A stretch of DNA of 63,608 nt, taken from NCBI RefSeq assembly GCF_001426685.1, contig NZ_LMFB01000032.1, positions 1-63,608 of the forward strand. The letters run 5' to 3'. The position numbers and the translations under genes are program-made. Shown here in pieces: positions 9,103 through 18,956 of this stretch (within the stretch, counting starts at the first letter, position 1; the number at the start of each line of letters is the position of its first letter). The stretch is from Rhizobium sp. Root483D2 (GTDB lineage Bacteria; Pseudomonadota; Alphaproteobacteria; Rhizobiales; Rhizobiaceae). Under the pieces are notes generated by a model, which did no database searches, was not told where the DNA came from, and worked only from the letters and a program-made list of their open reading frames with translations.

Positions 9103-10137
9103 ATGAGGGTGTTACAAGAAGATGCGGTACAGTTGGTTTCCACCCTTCTGGAGCAGCGCGACGCCCCGTCTGCCCACGCTTCACTACAGGCGCAGGTGCT
9201 CGTTGATGCTGAGCTCAAAGGCCATCCGTCGCACGGCCTTCAACGGTTACCTCGAATCCTGACGCGGATTGAAGGTGGCCTTATTGACCCTCAAACTGAA
9301 GGCATAGCGATCTGGCGGTCTCCGTCATTTTTGGAGGTCGACGGCCATAAAGGACTCGGGCCAGTCGTGGCTGTATCAGCGCTGAAACAGTTGAGCGAGC
9401 GGGCGGAGAGCTTCGGCGTCGCCGTATGCGGCATCCGCAACTCGAACCATCTGGGAATGCTTGCGTATTATGTCGAGTGGCTCGCGACCCGCGGCCAAGT
9501 TGGCATCGCGCTTTCGTCGAGCGAGGCACTGGTCCATCCCTATGGCGGTACACTCGCCGTCCTCGGCACCAATCCGTTGGCGATTGCTGTCCCGACTGCG
9601 AACAGGCCGATGGTGGTCGATCTCGCCACTGGCGTCGTGTCCATGGGTAAAATTCACCATCATGCGGCCAACGGATTGTCGATCCCGCTTGGGTGGGCGC
9701 GAGATGAAACAGGCCAGCCCACCACCGACGCAGCTCGCGCCACGAAGGGAGCGATTGCTCCGTTCGGCGACGCCAAGGGCTATGCTCTGGGCATGGCTCT
9801 TGAACTCCTCGTCGCTGCCTTGGCGGGCTCGGCTTTAGCACCAGACGTTCGAGGCACGCTTGATGCGGACATGGTTTGCAACAAGGGGGACGTGTTTATC
9901 GCAATCGACATTGGCATGCAGCCCGATCTGATGGTGCGACTTGCAGCCTATCTGGACTTGGTCCGCGCCTCTCCCCCCTCGAAAGCAAATACACCTGTCG
10001 CTGTGCCCGGCGACGGCGCGGCTGCTAGGCGATCCGAAGCGCTTATCAAGGGTTTCGAGATTGCTCCAAAGCTATGGCAAGACCTCAACGCCCTTACTCA
10101 TACGACCAAATCGCTCTCCAAAGGACATGCACGATGA
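9103..10137 (+). CDS. Ldh-family (malate/L-lactate dehydrogenase-like) oxidoreductase
   Basis: 344 residues of the Ldh_2 family, NAD(P)-dependent 2-hydroxyacid (or delta-1-piperideine-2-carboxylate type) oxidoreductases unrelated to classical lactate dehydrogenase. Visible hallmarks are KGHPSHGLQRLP near 43, the catalytic-His segment NSNHLGMLAYYVE near 113, NPLAIAVPT near 160 and the late AKGYALGMALELL. It is first in a rightward operon and overlaps the next gene by ATGA. With its neighbours it probably oxidises a hydroxy acid derived from the imported compound. Confidence 0.88.
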   Translation: MRVLQEDAVQLVSTLLEQRDAPSAHASLQAQVLVDAELKGHPSHGLQRLPRILTRIEGGLIDPQTEGIAIWRSPSFLEVDGHKGLGPVVAVSALKQLSERAESFGVAVCGIRNSNHLGMLAYYVEWLATRGQVGIALSSSEALVHPYGGTLAVLGTNPLAIAVPTANRPMVVDLATGVVSMGKIHHHAANGLSIPLGWARDETGQPTTDAARATKGAIAPFGDAKGYALGMALELLVAALAGSALAPDVRGTLDADMVCNKGDVFIAIDIGMQPDLMVRLAAYLDLVRASPPSKANTPVAVPGDGAAARRSEALIKGFEIAPKLWQDLNALTHTTKSLSKGHAR

Positions 10138-11360
10138 CCCTTTTTGCCGCCATCCGGCTCCCACACGAAATTCTGTTTGGCAAAGGACAGCGTCATGCAT
10201 TGCCAAAGGTCGCTGCCAGGCTTGGGAAACGAGCCCTGATCTGCACCGACGAGCGTTTTGCGGCAACATCGACTTTTGCGGAAATCGTCAATGCCCTGGA
10301 AGCTGAATTTGTCGAGGTTTTGATTTACGACGCCGTCCTCCCGGACGTCCCGCAGGAGACCGTCGCTGTTTGCGTCGCCGATGCCCGCGCGTTCGGTCCT
10401 GACATGGTGATCGGCATTGGAGGGGGGAGTTGCCTGGATATGGCCAAATGCGCAGCCCTCCTTTTGAGCCACGGGGGGCGCCTTCAGGAATATTACGGTG
10501 AATTTAAAGTTCCGGGACCGATACTACCGATCATCGCTGTTCCCACCACGGCTGGCACTGGTTCCGAAGTGACGCCAGTTGCTGTGATTTCCGACTCCGA
10601 ACGCACGCTTAAGGTCGGAATTTCCAGTCCGTACCTGATAGCGACAACGGCGATCTGCGATCCCGATCTGACGATGACGTGTCCGCCCGGTTTGACGGCG
10701 GTGGCAGGGGCAGACGCCCTTACACATGCCATCGAAGCATTCACCGCGGCACGAAGGGGATCCGACCACGCCTTGGCGCAGGATCATGTGTTCATCGGAA
10801 AGAGTGCTCTCACGGACCACTTTGCGCTTCTCGCCATCAAACTACTCGGACGCAGCTTGGAAAAGGCTTGTAGGGATGGATCTGACGAGGACGCGAGAGC
10901 TGACGTCATGATGGGAGCATTGGCCGCAGGCTGCGCCTTTGGGACCGCCGGGACCGCCGCAGCCCATGCCATCCAATACCCTGCAGGAGCGCTAACCCAT
11001 ACAGCGCACGGTCTCGGCGTGGCAACCATGATGCCATACGTGATGAATTACAATAAGTCGACGTCAGCCGTTGAGATGGCGCAGATCGGTTCCGCGCTAG
11101 GCCTCGGTAACCAGAACCAGGACGCGGAGCAGAGGGCAACGGCAGCTATTGACGAGATCCGTAGACTGTTCGCCGCGATCGGCATTACTCCAACGCTCGC
11201 CGAGCTGGGCCTGCCTGCCGACAAGGTCGATTGGACCGCGGAGCAGGCTTTCGGCATCGATAGGCTGATCAAGAACAACCCCAGGCCGTTCGATCTCGAC
11301 GCGATGAAGCGTCTCGTGAGAGCGGCTTATGACGGCGACTTCGCCGCTTCCGCCATCTGA
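10134..11360 (+). CDS. Iron-containing alcohol dehydrogenase
   Basis: Group III Fe-dependent alcohol dehydrogenase, about 408 residues. It has the NAD-binding GGGSCLDMAKCAALL near 100, TTAGTGSEVTPVAV near 142, and metal-ligand histidines in DALTHAIEAF and THTAHGLG. ATG 10134 overlaps the stop of the Ldh gene, so a coupled start is preferred over the longer in-frame reading from 10074. The family includes 1,2-propanediol, 4-hydroxybutyrate and glycerol dehydrogenases and maleylacetate reductase. With the aldehyde dehydrogenase that follows, an alcohol to aldehyde to acid route is the simplest reading. Confidence 0.9.
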   Translation: MTLFAAIRLPHEILFGKGQRHALPKVAARLGKRALICTDERFAATSTFAEIVNALEAEFVEVLIYDAVLPDVPQETVAVCVADARAFGPDMVIGIGGGSCLDMAKCAALLLSHGGRLQEYYGEFKVPGPILPIIAVPTTAGTGSEVTPVAVISDSERTLKVGISSPYLIATTAICDPDLTMTCPPGLTAVAGADALTHAIEAFTAARRGSDHALAQDHVFIGKSALTDHFALLAIKLLGRSLEKACRDGSDEDARADVMMGALAAGCAFGTAGTAAAHAIQYPAGALTHTAHGLGVATMMPYVMNYNKSTSAVEMAQIGSALGLGNQNQDAEQRATAAIDEIRRLFAAIGITPTLAELGLPADKVDWTAEQAFGIDRLIKNNPRPFDLDAMKRLVRAAYDGDFAASAI

Positions 11361-11375
11361 CTTCGAGGAAACGAC

Positions 11376-12863
11376 ATGACCATTGCACAAAAAACATCCC
11401 AGCTCGCCAATCAGGCGCCAGACATCGATGCTGCCTCGCGAGGACTTTACATTGACGGAAGCTGGAAACCATCGCACGGTGGCCAGACAATCGACGTCGT
11501 GGACCCTTCGACCGGCGAACGTCTGACGTCTGTGCCGGACGCGACCGTCGAGGACGCCCGCATCGCCATTGAAGCCGCAGCGGCGGCGGCGCCGTTATGG
11601 CGTGCAACCCCCCCCCGCAAGCGTTCTGAAATCCTGCGCCGTTGTTTCGAACTTATGGTCGAGCGGTCTGAGATGCTCGCGACCTTGATCTCGATGGAAA
11701 ACGGCAAAGCCCTGCGCGACGCCCGCGGGGAAGTCGCCTATGCCGCTGAATTCTTCCGGTGGAACGCGGAAGAAGCTGTTCGGATTACCGGGGAATTCGG
11801 GATCGCACCTGCAGGGACAAACCGCATCATCGTCGATTACCAGCCGATCGGAATTTGCCTGCTTATAACCCCCTGGAATTTTCCTGCAGCCATGGCAACC
11901 CGGAAAATTGCGCCTGCCTTGGCGGCCGGGTGCACCGTCATTCTCAAGCCTGCTAGTGAAACGCCGCTGACGGCCTACGCGCTCGCAGCGATCTACGAAG
12001 AAGCCGGGGTGCCGCCGGGTGTCGTCAATGTGATCACAACCAGCACACCAGGTCCTGTCACCGCCGAAATACTGTCGGATCCCCGTGTCAGGAAACTGTC
12101 ATTCACCGGATCGACGGGTGTGGGCCGCCATCTACTGGCGGAAGCGGCAAAACACGTGATCTCCTGTTCGATGGAACTCGGCGGCAATGCGCCCTTTGTC
12201 GTCTTTGATGACGCGGACCTGGAAGCCTCGCTGGACGGCGCGATGATCGCCAAGATGCGTAATGCCGGAGAAGCCTGCACCGCCGCCAACCGCTTCTATG
12301 TCCAGTCAGGAATATACGACGCTTTTGCGGAAGGCCTGTCGAAACGCATGGCCGCGTTGAAGGTCGGCGCAGGCACTGATGGGGCCACCGAGTGCGGGCC
12401 GATGATTACCAGCAAGGCCGTCGAAAAGATTGGCCGCCTGGTTGAGGATTCGAAAACGAAGGGTGCGCGTGTTCTATGCGGTGGAGAAGCACCGGAAGGA
12501 CCCGGTTTCTTCTACCCACCAACTGTTCTGGTCGACGTTTCAGCCACCTGCGAGATGGCGCACGAAGAAATCTTCGGTCCGGTCGCGCCACTCTATCGTT
12601 TCGAAACCGAGGAGGAAGCTGTCAGCCGCGCCAACGATACAGAATATGGTCTAGCCGCCTACGTCTATACGCGTGATGTTGGTCGCGGCCTGCGCGTCGC
12701 CTCCGCCCTGGAAGCAGGGATGATCGCTTTGAACAGAGGGTTGGTCTCGGACCCGGCTGCCCCCTTTGGAGGTGTCAAGCAGAGCGGTCTCGGACGTGAA
12801 GGCGGGCAGCACCATGGCATTGCTGAATTCATGGAAGCGAAATATATCGCTACCAGCTTTTAG
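11376..12863 (+). CDS. NAD(P)-dependent aldehyde dehydrogenase, succinate-semialdehyde type
   Basis: 495 residues, the normal length. The Rossmann segment is [12 protein letters not shown] near 245, the general-base Glu is in MELGGNAPF near 270, the catalytic Cys is in [17 protein letters not shown] near 305, and [12 protein letters not shown] near 395. Overall it resembles GabD-type succinate-semialdehyde or glutarate-semialdehyde dehydrogenases, but specificity within this superfamily is not safe to call. It lies 15 bases after the Fe-alcohol dehydrogenase in the same operon and probably oxidises its aldehyde product. Confidence 0.9.
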   Translation: MTIAQKTSQLANQAPDIDAASRGLYIDGSWKPSHGGQTIDVVDPSTGERLTSVPDATVEDARIAIEAAAAAAPLWRATPPRKRSEILRRCFELMVERSEMLATLISMENGKALRDARGEVAYAAEFFRWNAEEAVRITGEFGIAPAGTNRIIVDYQPIGICLLITPWNFPAAMATRKIAPALAAGCTVILKPASETPLTAYALAAIYEEAGVPPGVVNVITTSTPGPVTAEILSDPRVRKLSFTGSTGVGRHLLAEAAKHVISCSMELGGNAPFVVFDDADLEASLDGAMIAKMRNAGEACTAANRFYVQSGIYDAFAEGLSKRMAALKVGAGTDGATECGPMITSKAVEKIGRLVEDSKTKGARVLCGGEAPEGPGFFYPPTVLVDVSATCEMAHEEIFGPVAPLYRFETEEEAVSRANDTEYGLAAYVYTRDVGRGLRVASALEAGMIALNRGLVSDPAAPFGGVKQSGLGREGGQHHGIAEFMEAKYIATSF

Positions 12864-12883
12864 AAACGCGAGGAGCGGAAGCT

Positions 12884-13705
12884 TTGGAAAATGACCCGTT
12901 CCGCATTCGAGCACATGTCGCCGAGTTCGATGCGATCGTTGAGGAGATTGTCGCGTCAAGCGCCCGGACCCGCGACAGCTTACCCATGGCAGCGGACGTT
13001 CCCTATGGCGACGGTCCATCCGAGACCGTCGACATCTTTTTCCCGGAAGGCTCGCGGAAAAATCTACCCGTGCATATGTTTATTCACGGCGGCTACTGGA
13101 GGATGTTCTCTAAACGAGACTACTCATATGTCGCCAACACCGTGACGAGTGCCGGGGCGATTGCCATCATCGTCGATTATGCCCTGATGCCAAGCGTCCG
13201 TATGGACGTGCTGGTCGATCAAGTGCGCCGTGCCAAACGATGGGCGGTGGACAACATAGCCACGTACGGTGGCGATCCGTCGCGCTTGACGGTCAGCGGA
13301 CATTCAGCCGGAGCGCATCTTGCAACCTTCCTGTTCAACACACAGGAAGAGCGGTCAGGTATCGCGGCGGCGTTTTTGTTAGGGGGCATCTATGACCTCA
13401 AGCCGCTTCAGAAATCGTTCTTGGCTGACGAAATCGGCATCACGGATGAGGAAGTCCTGGCCTTTTCACCGATCTCAAAGTCCTTTGACCGTGACTGTCA
13501 CGTGACAGTCGCGGTCGGCGTCGAAGAGACGCCTCCGTTTCACAAGCAGGCAAGTGATTTTGTGATGTTTCTGGAAATGCAGAGTCTAGCAGTGGCAAAA
13601 AGATCAATCGCTGGTGTCAACCATATGAGCAGCGTGCGTGACCTCGGTCTTTCGGCCAGTTCCACAGGCATGCTGTTACTGGAGACGATCGTTAAGGCGG
13701 TTTGA
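12884..13705 (+). CDS. Alpha/beta hydrolase (esterase/lipase-like)
   Basis: 273 residues. It has the oxyanion-hole motif HGGYW near 68, the nucleophile elbow GHSAGAHLA near 140, and a late His in GVNHMSSV. HGGYW is typical of arylformamidase and carboxylesterase-like members. It starts with TTG 12884 after GAGGAGCGG, and no ATG gives a better fit. It ends the rightward catabolic operon, where it could open a lactone or remove an ester from the substrate. That role is a guess from context. Confidence 0.82.
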   Translation: MENDPFRIRAHVAEFDAIVEEIVASSARTRDSLPMAADVPYGDGPSETVDIFFPEGSRKNLPVHMFIHGGYWRMFSKRDYSYVANTVTSAGAIAIIVDYALMPSVRMDVLVDQVRRAKRWAVDNIATYGGDPSRLTVSGHSAGAHLATFLFNTQEERSGIAAAFLLGGIYDLKPLQKSFLADEIGITDEEVLAFSPISKSFDRDCHVTVAVGVEETPPFHKQASDFVMFLEMQSLAVAKRSIAGVNHMSSVRDLGLSASSTGMLLLETIVKAV

Positions 13706-14035
13706 CAGTCATCGTCATTCAGTGACGGTGCGTGGTGCCGAGTGGACTGCGCGACGCTTCTGATGATCAGGAACGCACCTAGGGTTTCGAAACCGTTTGT
13801 TCGATCCCGGCTATAAGGTTCTCCTGGCCGTCGCGCTCTCAGTCTTCTGTCTCAACGGAGAGCTCTGAAATGAACGGAAGCGCCCTGCAAGCGGTGCGTT
13901 ATGCATGTCTTTATTGTCCTCGTATCTCCGGTGGGCTGCATCGCGCCCCAACAGACCCGCCCGCCTGAACCTCCGCACCGTGAAAACCGCAGCCTGCTCA
14001 GGATCAAAATGTTGGAAACACTTCAGGCTAACAAT

Positions 14036-14070
14036 GAGCCGCTGTCCCAGGCGCAGCGGCTCTTTGTTGT
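14036..14070 (+). terminator. Rho-independent terminator
   Basis: The perfect 9-bp stem GAGCCGCTG/CAGCGGCTC with a 9-base loop is followed by TTTGTTGTT. It has classic geometry for rightward transcription, over 300 bases beyond the esterase stop. It may end cluster A read-through or a small unannotated transcript just upstream. Confidence 0.65.
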
Positions 14071-14099
14071 TATAGGACGAAGAGTTCTAAGACGGGTGG

Positions 14100-14190
14100 C
14101 GTAGTAGTAGCGGTCGGTGTGGCGCCGGTAACCGCGGCGATGTTCCCGATAACCACGATGACCATTCCAGTATCCACAACCGTCATGACT
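14100..14190 (-). pseudogene. Remnant of a Gly/Tyr/Arg-rich small exported protein
   Basis: Leftward, one frame reads GCGYWNGHRGYREHRRGYRR followed by HTDRYYYATRL. This repeat-like composition recalls the small secreted GYR-rich proteins common in rhizobia. No signal peptide or start is attached, so I treat it as a fragment. It could be chance. Confidence 0.3.
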
Positions 14191-14413
14191 CACTCTGTAC
14201 GATCATGACGGCGGTCGCAGCGCCTGTCGCGATCCCTGCCCCGCGAGACCAGGCTCGGTCCTCCAATCGAGACGGATTTGCGCGAGTTTTTGAACGATCC
14301 GCTATTGGCGCGCTCGGGCGGCCGTTGGCAGGTGCTGCTCAAGTTTGCCGCCATGGCCATGTTGTGTCGATTAAGGGATGCTCAGCCGACCCGCCAGGCA
14401 TTGAAACCATTAC

Positions 14414-15310
14414 TTAGAACGCGAAATGCGCCTTCTTTACCAAAGCCGCCTTGATCGTTGCGGTTTCCATGCCAAGTTCAATAAAATTGCGGGCATGTCG
14501 CGCCAACGCGACATTGTCGTCCCAGAGGTTCCGCCAAATCGCGGTCTTGAGCGAAAGATCTTTGTCGACAATTGTGGTCGAGAACGACTCGAACGTCACG
14601 TAGTCTGTCCAGCCTATCGCAACTAGCGCATCGAAGATGCCTGCGAAGTTGATGTTGCCGGTACCAAGGTACCCACGGTGGCTCTCGCCAATGTGCATGT
14701 AGCCGATCTTGTCGGCCGCGTGACGGATGGCTAACCCAACATCAGCCTCTTCGATGTTCATGTGGAAAGTATCGAGATGCAGCAGAACATTCGATGCACC
14801 GGTATCTTTGATATACGCCAGACCCTGAGAGGCCGTGTTGAGCATGTTGCTCTCGAAGCGGTTGACGATCTCAAGGTTCAGCGTCACGCCCGCAGACTTC
14901 GCTCGATCGGCCACCTTCGACAAGGTTGAAACGCTTGTGTCCCAGGCCTTCTTTGTAAGTGCCTGCTCCTGTTTCCCATGGGCAGAACTCAGGATGCCGG
15001 CGAGCTTGGTGCCGCCGAGATCCCTGACGAGAGCGACGGCCTTATCGAGTATGTCCCGCCCGTTGTTGACAACCGACTTATCGCTGCTCGAAATGTCACC
15101 CTCGGAAGGAAGACCCATGCTGATCGCGACATCGAGATCGAGCTCCTTGAGGCGACCAGAAAGCCATTTAACATCCACCTGCTTTGGATCGAGGTAAGAA
15201 AATTCAATGAGTTTGTAGCCAAGGTCATACGTCTTGGTAAGCGCATTCTCCAAATCGTCCTTCGACGAGCCTGCGCTCCAGACGAAGGAATGGACGCCAA
15301 TTTTGGACAT
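14414..15310 (-). CDS. Sugar phosphate isomerase/epimerase-like TIM barrel (ketose 3-epimerase type)
   Basis: 298 residues. The metal-binding pattern of D-tagatose/D-psicose/L-ribulose 3-epimerases is visible in order: Glu in NLEIVNRFESN near 152, Asp and His in HLDTFHMNIEEAD near 185, His in MHIGESHRGYLGTGNI near 211, and Glu in FESFSTT near 246. These match the Agrobacterium D-psicose 3-epimerase closely in spacing. It would epimerise the C3 hydroxyl of a free ketose. It is last in the cluster B leftward operon, 84 bases after the binding protein. The start at 15310 follows AGGAAA. The ligand sugar is unknown. Confidence 0.88.
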   Translation of the reverse strand: MSKIGVHSFVWSAGSSKDDLENALTKTYDLGYKLIEFSYLDPKQVDVKWLSGRLKELDLDVAISMGLPSEGDISSSDKSVVNNGRDILDKAVALVRDLGGTKLAGILSSAHGKQEQALTKKAWDTSVSTLSKVADRAKSAGVTLNLEIVNRFESNMLNTASQGLAYIKDTGASNVLLHLDTFHMNIEEADVGLAIRHAADKIGYMHIGESHRGYLGTGNINFAGIFDALVAIGWTDYVTFESFSTTIVDKDLSLKTAIWRNLWDDNVALARHARNFIELGMETATIKAALVKKAHFAF

Positions 15311-15394
15311 GGGACAACGTTTCCTGCGATTTTTGTGTTTGGATCATGACCCGCCGCGCCACGATGACGACGGCGGGTCACTCGGGAGGAGTCC

Positions 15395-16333
15395 TTAGCG
15401 AGCTGCAGTCCAGCCCTTGTAATCCTTGATGTTATCGGCAGTGATGAGTTTGGGGTCGAGGAGGATGGTGTCCTGTGCCGGCTTCTTGCCGTTGAGGAGA
15501 TCAACAGCCAGCGTCAGGGAGTCCCCGGCCATGGTGTAAGGGTCCTGCGACGCAGATGCCTTGATCATCGACTTGCCGCTTGAAAGCGACTTTTCGATAT
15601 CGGGAGCGCCGTCCACAGCGGTGAAGAAGAACTCGTTGCGGTTCAGCTGCTTGGCCGCAAGTTCGGCGCCGATTGCAGTCGGATCATTGATCGCGAATAC
15701 GGCGTCGATCTTGTCGAAGCGGGTCAGCAGACCCTGCATCACTGCCATGCCGCCGTCGCGCGAGCCTTGGGCATTCTGGTCGTCGGACAGGATCTTGATG
15801 TCAGGGCTCTTGGCCAGGACGTTCTTGCACCCCTGCACGCGGTCGATGATCGATGAAGACGCCGGTCCGTTGATGATGACGACATCACCCTTGCCCTTGA
15901 TTTGGTCGACGATGTACTGGCAAGCCTCTTCGCCTGCCTTGATATTGTTGGTCATGACGGTGACGTCTGCACCCGGCGCCGAAACGTCGAACGCGGCGAC
16001 AATCACACCGGCCGCCTGAGCCTTTTTGACCGCTGGCGCGATTGCCTTTGCGTCAACGGCATTGAGCATGATGATGTCTACGCCGGCCGCAACGAAGCTT
16101 TCCATCTGCGAGACCTGCTTGTTGAGGTCATAGTCGGCCGAAACCGAAGTCACTTCGACGTTCGGGTTGATTTCCCTCGCACGATCCTCGATGCCCTTGA
16201 TTGTTGCGACGAAAAACGGGTTGCCGAGCAAGCCGACAGAGATGCCGATCTTCTGCAAATCCTTAGCCGAGGCCGGCATGGTGATTGCCGCAGCGATCGC
16301 TGTCCCGAGAAGCATTTTCGAAATTGTACGCAT
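15395..16333 (-). CDS. Sugar ABC transporter periplasmic binding protein (CUT2/RbsB type)
   Basis: 312 residues with a signal peptide (cleavage near PASA-KDLQ). Peripla_BP_4 features are ISVGLLGNPFFVATIKG near 30, VDIIMLNAVDAKAI near 85, DAVFAINDPTAIGAE near 212 and VDGAPDIEKSL near 243. It binds a sugar in the periplasm for the permease immediately upstream in the operon. The start follows a strong GGAGGAAAAA. Pairing with a ketose 3-epimerase and two FGGY kinases points to a ketose or pentitol ligand. Confidence 0.92.
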   Translation of the reverse strand: MRTISKMLLGTAIAAAITMPASAKDLQKIGISVGLLGNPFFVATIKGIEDRAREINPNVEVTSVSADYDLNKQVSQMESFVAAGVDIIMLNAVDAKAIAPAVKKAQAAGVIVAAFDVSAPGADVTVMTNNIKAGEEACQYIVDQIKGKGDVVIINGPASSSIIDRVQGCKNVLAKSPDIKILSDDQNAQGSRDGGMAVMQGLLTRFDKIDAVFAINDPTAIGAELAAKQLNRNEFFFTAVDGAPDIEKSLSSGKSMIKASASQDPYTMAGDSLTLAVDLLNGKKPAQDTILLDPKLITADNIKDYKGWTAAR

Positions 16334-16401
16334 TATTTTTCCTCCGTTGCGGCGCTCCCGGCGCCTTCGTTTCCCGGTAATCCGGTTCTATTCGCCGCAG
16401 A

Positions 16402-17379
16402 TCATGTGCGGCTTAGTCCTTTCAGCCGATAGCGATCGAGACCGACGGCGATGATGATGACGAGGCCTTTGATGATGTACTGCCAGATGTCGGAAACACC
16501 GACGAGAATCAGCCCATTGGACAGCACGGCGATGATCAGCGCACCAATCAATGTCCCCCAGATGGACCCGACACCGCCTACAAAACTCGTGCCGCCAAGA
16601 ATGACTGCCGCGATCGCGTCGAGTTCGTACGACTGCCCAAGCTGGAGGCCGTTGGCGGCATAGAGACGCGCGGCTGACATAGTACCGCCAAGCCCCGCCA
16701 GGAGACCTGACACGCTGTAGACGAAAAGCAGGACTATCGGGACCTTGATGCCAGTCAGCCGGGCAGCTTCCACATTGCCTCCAACCGCATATATCCACGT
16801 GCCGAGAACGGTGCGTTTGAGAACGAACCAGGAGACCAAGACTGTCGCAAGAGCGATGATCGCAAGCCATGGTACTCCCAGGACGCTCCCATTTCCGATG
16901 AAGTCGAATGGCAGGTCCGGATTGAAGACAGTGGTGTCGTTGCCCAGTAGACGCGCGACGCCGCGGATAGCGGTCAGCGAACCCAAGGTGACGATGAATG
17001 GCGGCAGTTTGAGAAATGCGATAATCGAACCGTTGACGAAACCACATGCCAGTCCGACGGCGATGGCCGCAGGGATGCCAAGCATTCCAATATCGGGAAA
17101 CAGTGACACGATCACGGCGACCATCGCGGAGGCGGCCAGGATTGAGCCGACGGACAGATCGATACCACCGGTGAGAATAACGAAGGTCATACCGGCGGCT
17201 AGAACGGTGTTGATCGATGCCTGCTGCATGACGATCGACAGATTGTTTACGCTCAGGAAGCGGCCACTGAGCAAATGGAAGCCGATCGCCAGAAGGATGA
17301 GCACCGGCAGCATGCCAAGCGCCGTGAGCGTCGTGCGCATCTTGAGTTTATTTGCGTTTTCGGTCGTGGTTGTGCTCAT
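16402..17379 (-). CDS. Sugar ABC transporter permease (RbsC type)
   Basis: 325 residues, strongly hydrophobic, with [19 protein letters not shown] near 70 and [20 protein letters not shown] near 262, both hallmarks of BPD_transp_2 permeases. It overlaps the ATPase gene by ATGA (17376-17379). It is the membrane part of the cluster B importer. Confidence 0.93.
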   Translation of the reverse strand: MSTTTTENANKLKMRTTLTALGMLPVLILLAIGFHLLSGRFLSVNNLSIVMQQASINTVLAAGMTFVILTGGIDLSVGSILAASAMVAVIVSLFPDIGMLGIPAAIAVGLACGFVNGSIIAFLKLPPFIVTLGSLTAIRGVARLLGNDTTVFNPDLPFDFIGNGSVLGVPWLAIIALATVLVSWFVLKRTVLGTWIYAVGGNVEAARLTGIKVPIVLLFVYSVSGLLAGLGGTMSAARLYAANGLQLGQSYELDAIAAVILGGTSFVGGVGSIWGTLIGALIIAVLSNGLILVGVSDIWQYIIKGLVIIIAVGLDRYRLKGLSRT

Positions 17380-18956
17380 GGCTGATTTCCGTCCTTCTTT
17401 GACTTTTCCGCGTCGGATGTCGCCGAGCCCGTGGAGAACGCCATGATGGCCTCCTGATCGATCGGATGATCCTTCGAGCCAGTCACCTCTCCGGCAATGC
17501 GTCCCTCCCGCATGACCAGGACGCGGTCGGCGATGCCGATGATCTCCGGCAGGTCACTGGAGATAACGACGATGGCGATCCCGTTCTGGGCGAGTTCATC
17601 GATGATCCGGTAGATTTCTGATTTCGCGCCGACGTCGACGCCACGGGTTGGTTCATCGAGAATGATGACCTTGGGCCTGGTTTCGAGAAGTCTCGCAATA
17701 AGAACTTTTTGCTGATTACCGCCGGACAGCGCTCCGGCGTTGATGCTGGTGCTCTTCGTGCGGATGGCAAGCGACGTAACAGCACGAGCCGCCCGCGTCT
17801 TCGCCTGGGCAAAGTCGAGCACACCAGCGGCTTTCGCATCGGATCCGATAACACCTATGTTGATGTTCTCGCTGATGGACATATCGAGGAAAAGCCCGAG
17901 GCCCTTCCGGTCTTCGGTGAGGTAGGCGATGCCGGCGTCCAAGGCATCCCGCGGACCGGCAATCGCGAGTTCTTTGCCCTCCAGGAAAAGGTTGCCCGCC
18001 TTCTTCGCGTCTGCGCCGAATATCAAGCGTGCAAGCTCTGTCCTGCCCGAACCGACGAGGCCGGCAATTCCGAGCACTTCACCGGCGTGCGCATCGAACG
18101 AGCAATCATGCACTCTTCGTCCGTCATCGATGTTGCGAACGGAAAGCACGGTGCGCTGCTCGCCGCCCGCCGAGTGATGCTCTTTCTTGTAGAATGAGGA
18201 GAGATCACGTCCGACCATCATCGAAACCAGCTTGGACGCAGAGAGGTCGGCCTTATTCAAAGTGCCGACGTAGGTGCTGTCCCGTAGCACGCTCACGCGA
18301 TCGGCCAGTTGGTAGATTTCCTCCATCCGGTGGCTGATATAGATGATCGCGATGCCTTGTGACTTGAGACTGGCAATGACCTCGAACAGGCGGTCCGTCT
18401 CTCGGCTTGTGAGCGAGGTTGTCGGCTCGTCCATTACGATGATGCGGGCATTGGTGGTCAGCGCGCGGGCGATTTCCACCATCTGGCGCTCGCCCAACGA
18501 AAGCTGGCCGACCTGGCTGGATGGGCCAAACCCCACGCCAAGACGCTTGAGGATCGGCTCTGCACGTCGTCTCGTGTCCGAGCGGTCGAGAACCCCGGCC
18601 CTAGATGGCTCGGCGCCAAGGAACATGTTCTGCTCCACGGTCAGGTTTGGGGCCAGCGACAGCTCCTGATAGATCACCGAGATCCCATTGGCTTTCGCCT
18701 TGATGGGATCGCCCGCAACAACCGGCTGCCCGTCAACGAGGATCGTTCCGCCTGCATCCGCCTTGTGGGCGCCGGACAACACCTTCATCAGCGTCGACTT
18801 GCCGGCCCCGTTTTCGCCCATCAACGCATGGACTTCACCGGGGAACACCGTGATCGAAACATTCGAGAGCGCGCGTGTGCTGCCGAACGTCTTGCTGATG
18901 TTGCGCATCTCCAGGACAGGTGTCCCCCCCGGTGCGGCAGTCGCGGTGACGCTCAT
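17376..18956 (-). CDS. Sugar ABC transporter ATP-binding protein (RbsA type)
   Basis: 526 residues, two ABC modules. Module one: Walker A GENGAGKS, signature [15 protein letters not shown], Walker [12 protein letters not shown]. Module two: degenerate P-loop [16 protein letters not shown], signature [15 protein letters not shown], Walker [13 protein letters not shown]. This asymmetry is the rule in CUT2 importers. It overlaps the kinase upstream and the permease downstream by four bases each, so ATPase, permease and kinase should be translated together. Confidence 0.93.
   Translation of the reverse strand: MSVTATAAPGGTPVLEMRNISKTFGSTRALSNVSITVFPGEVHALMGENGAGKSTLMKVLSGAHKADAGGTILVDGQPVVAGDPIKAKANGISVIYQELSLAPNLTVEQNMFLGAEPSRAGVLDRSDTRRRAEPILKRLGVGFGPSSQVGQLSLGERQMVEIARALTTNARIIVMDEPTTSLTSRETDRLFEVIASLKSQGIAIIYISHRMEEIYQLADRVSVLRDSTYVGTLNKADLSASKLVSMMVGRDLSSFYKKEHHSAGGEQRTVLSVRNIDDGRRVHDCSFDAHAGEVLGIAGLVGSGRTELARLIFGADAKKAGNLFLEGKELAIAGPRDALDAGIAYLTEDRKGLGLFLDMSISENINIGVIGSDAKAAGVLDFAQAKTRAARAVTSLAIRTKSTSINAGALSGGNQQKVLIARLLETRPKVIILDEPTRGVDVGAKSEIYRIIDELAQNGIAIVVISSDLPEIIGIADRVLVMREGRIAGEVTGSKDHPIDQEAIMAFSTGSATSDAEKSKKDGNQP

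Larger units (their letters stand above)
13706..14413. other. 708-base gene-poor spacer with coding debris
   Basis: No intact gene is convincing. It holds a terminator hairpin (14036-14070), a leftward Gly/Tyr/His/Arg-rich remnant (about 14100-14190), and a rightward open stretch from ~14207 that reads REFLNDPLLARSGGRWQVLL with no start codon. The spacer separates two transport clusters and looks like old junction material. Confidence 0.55.
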
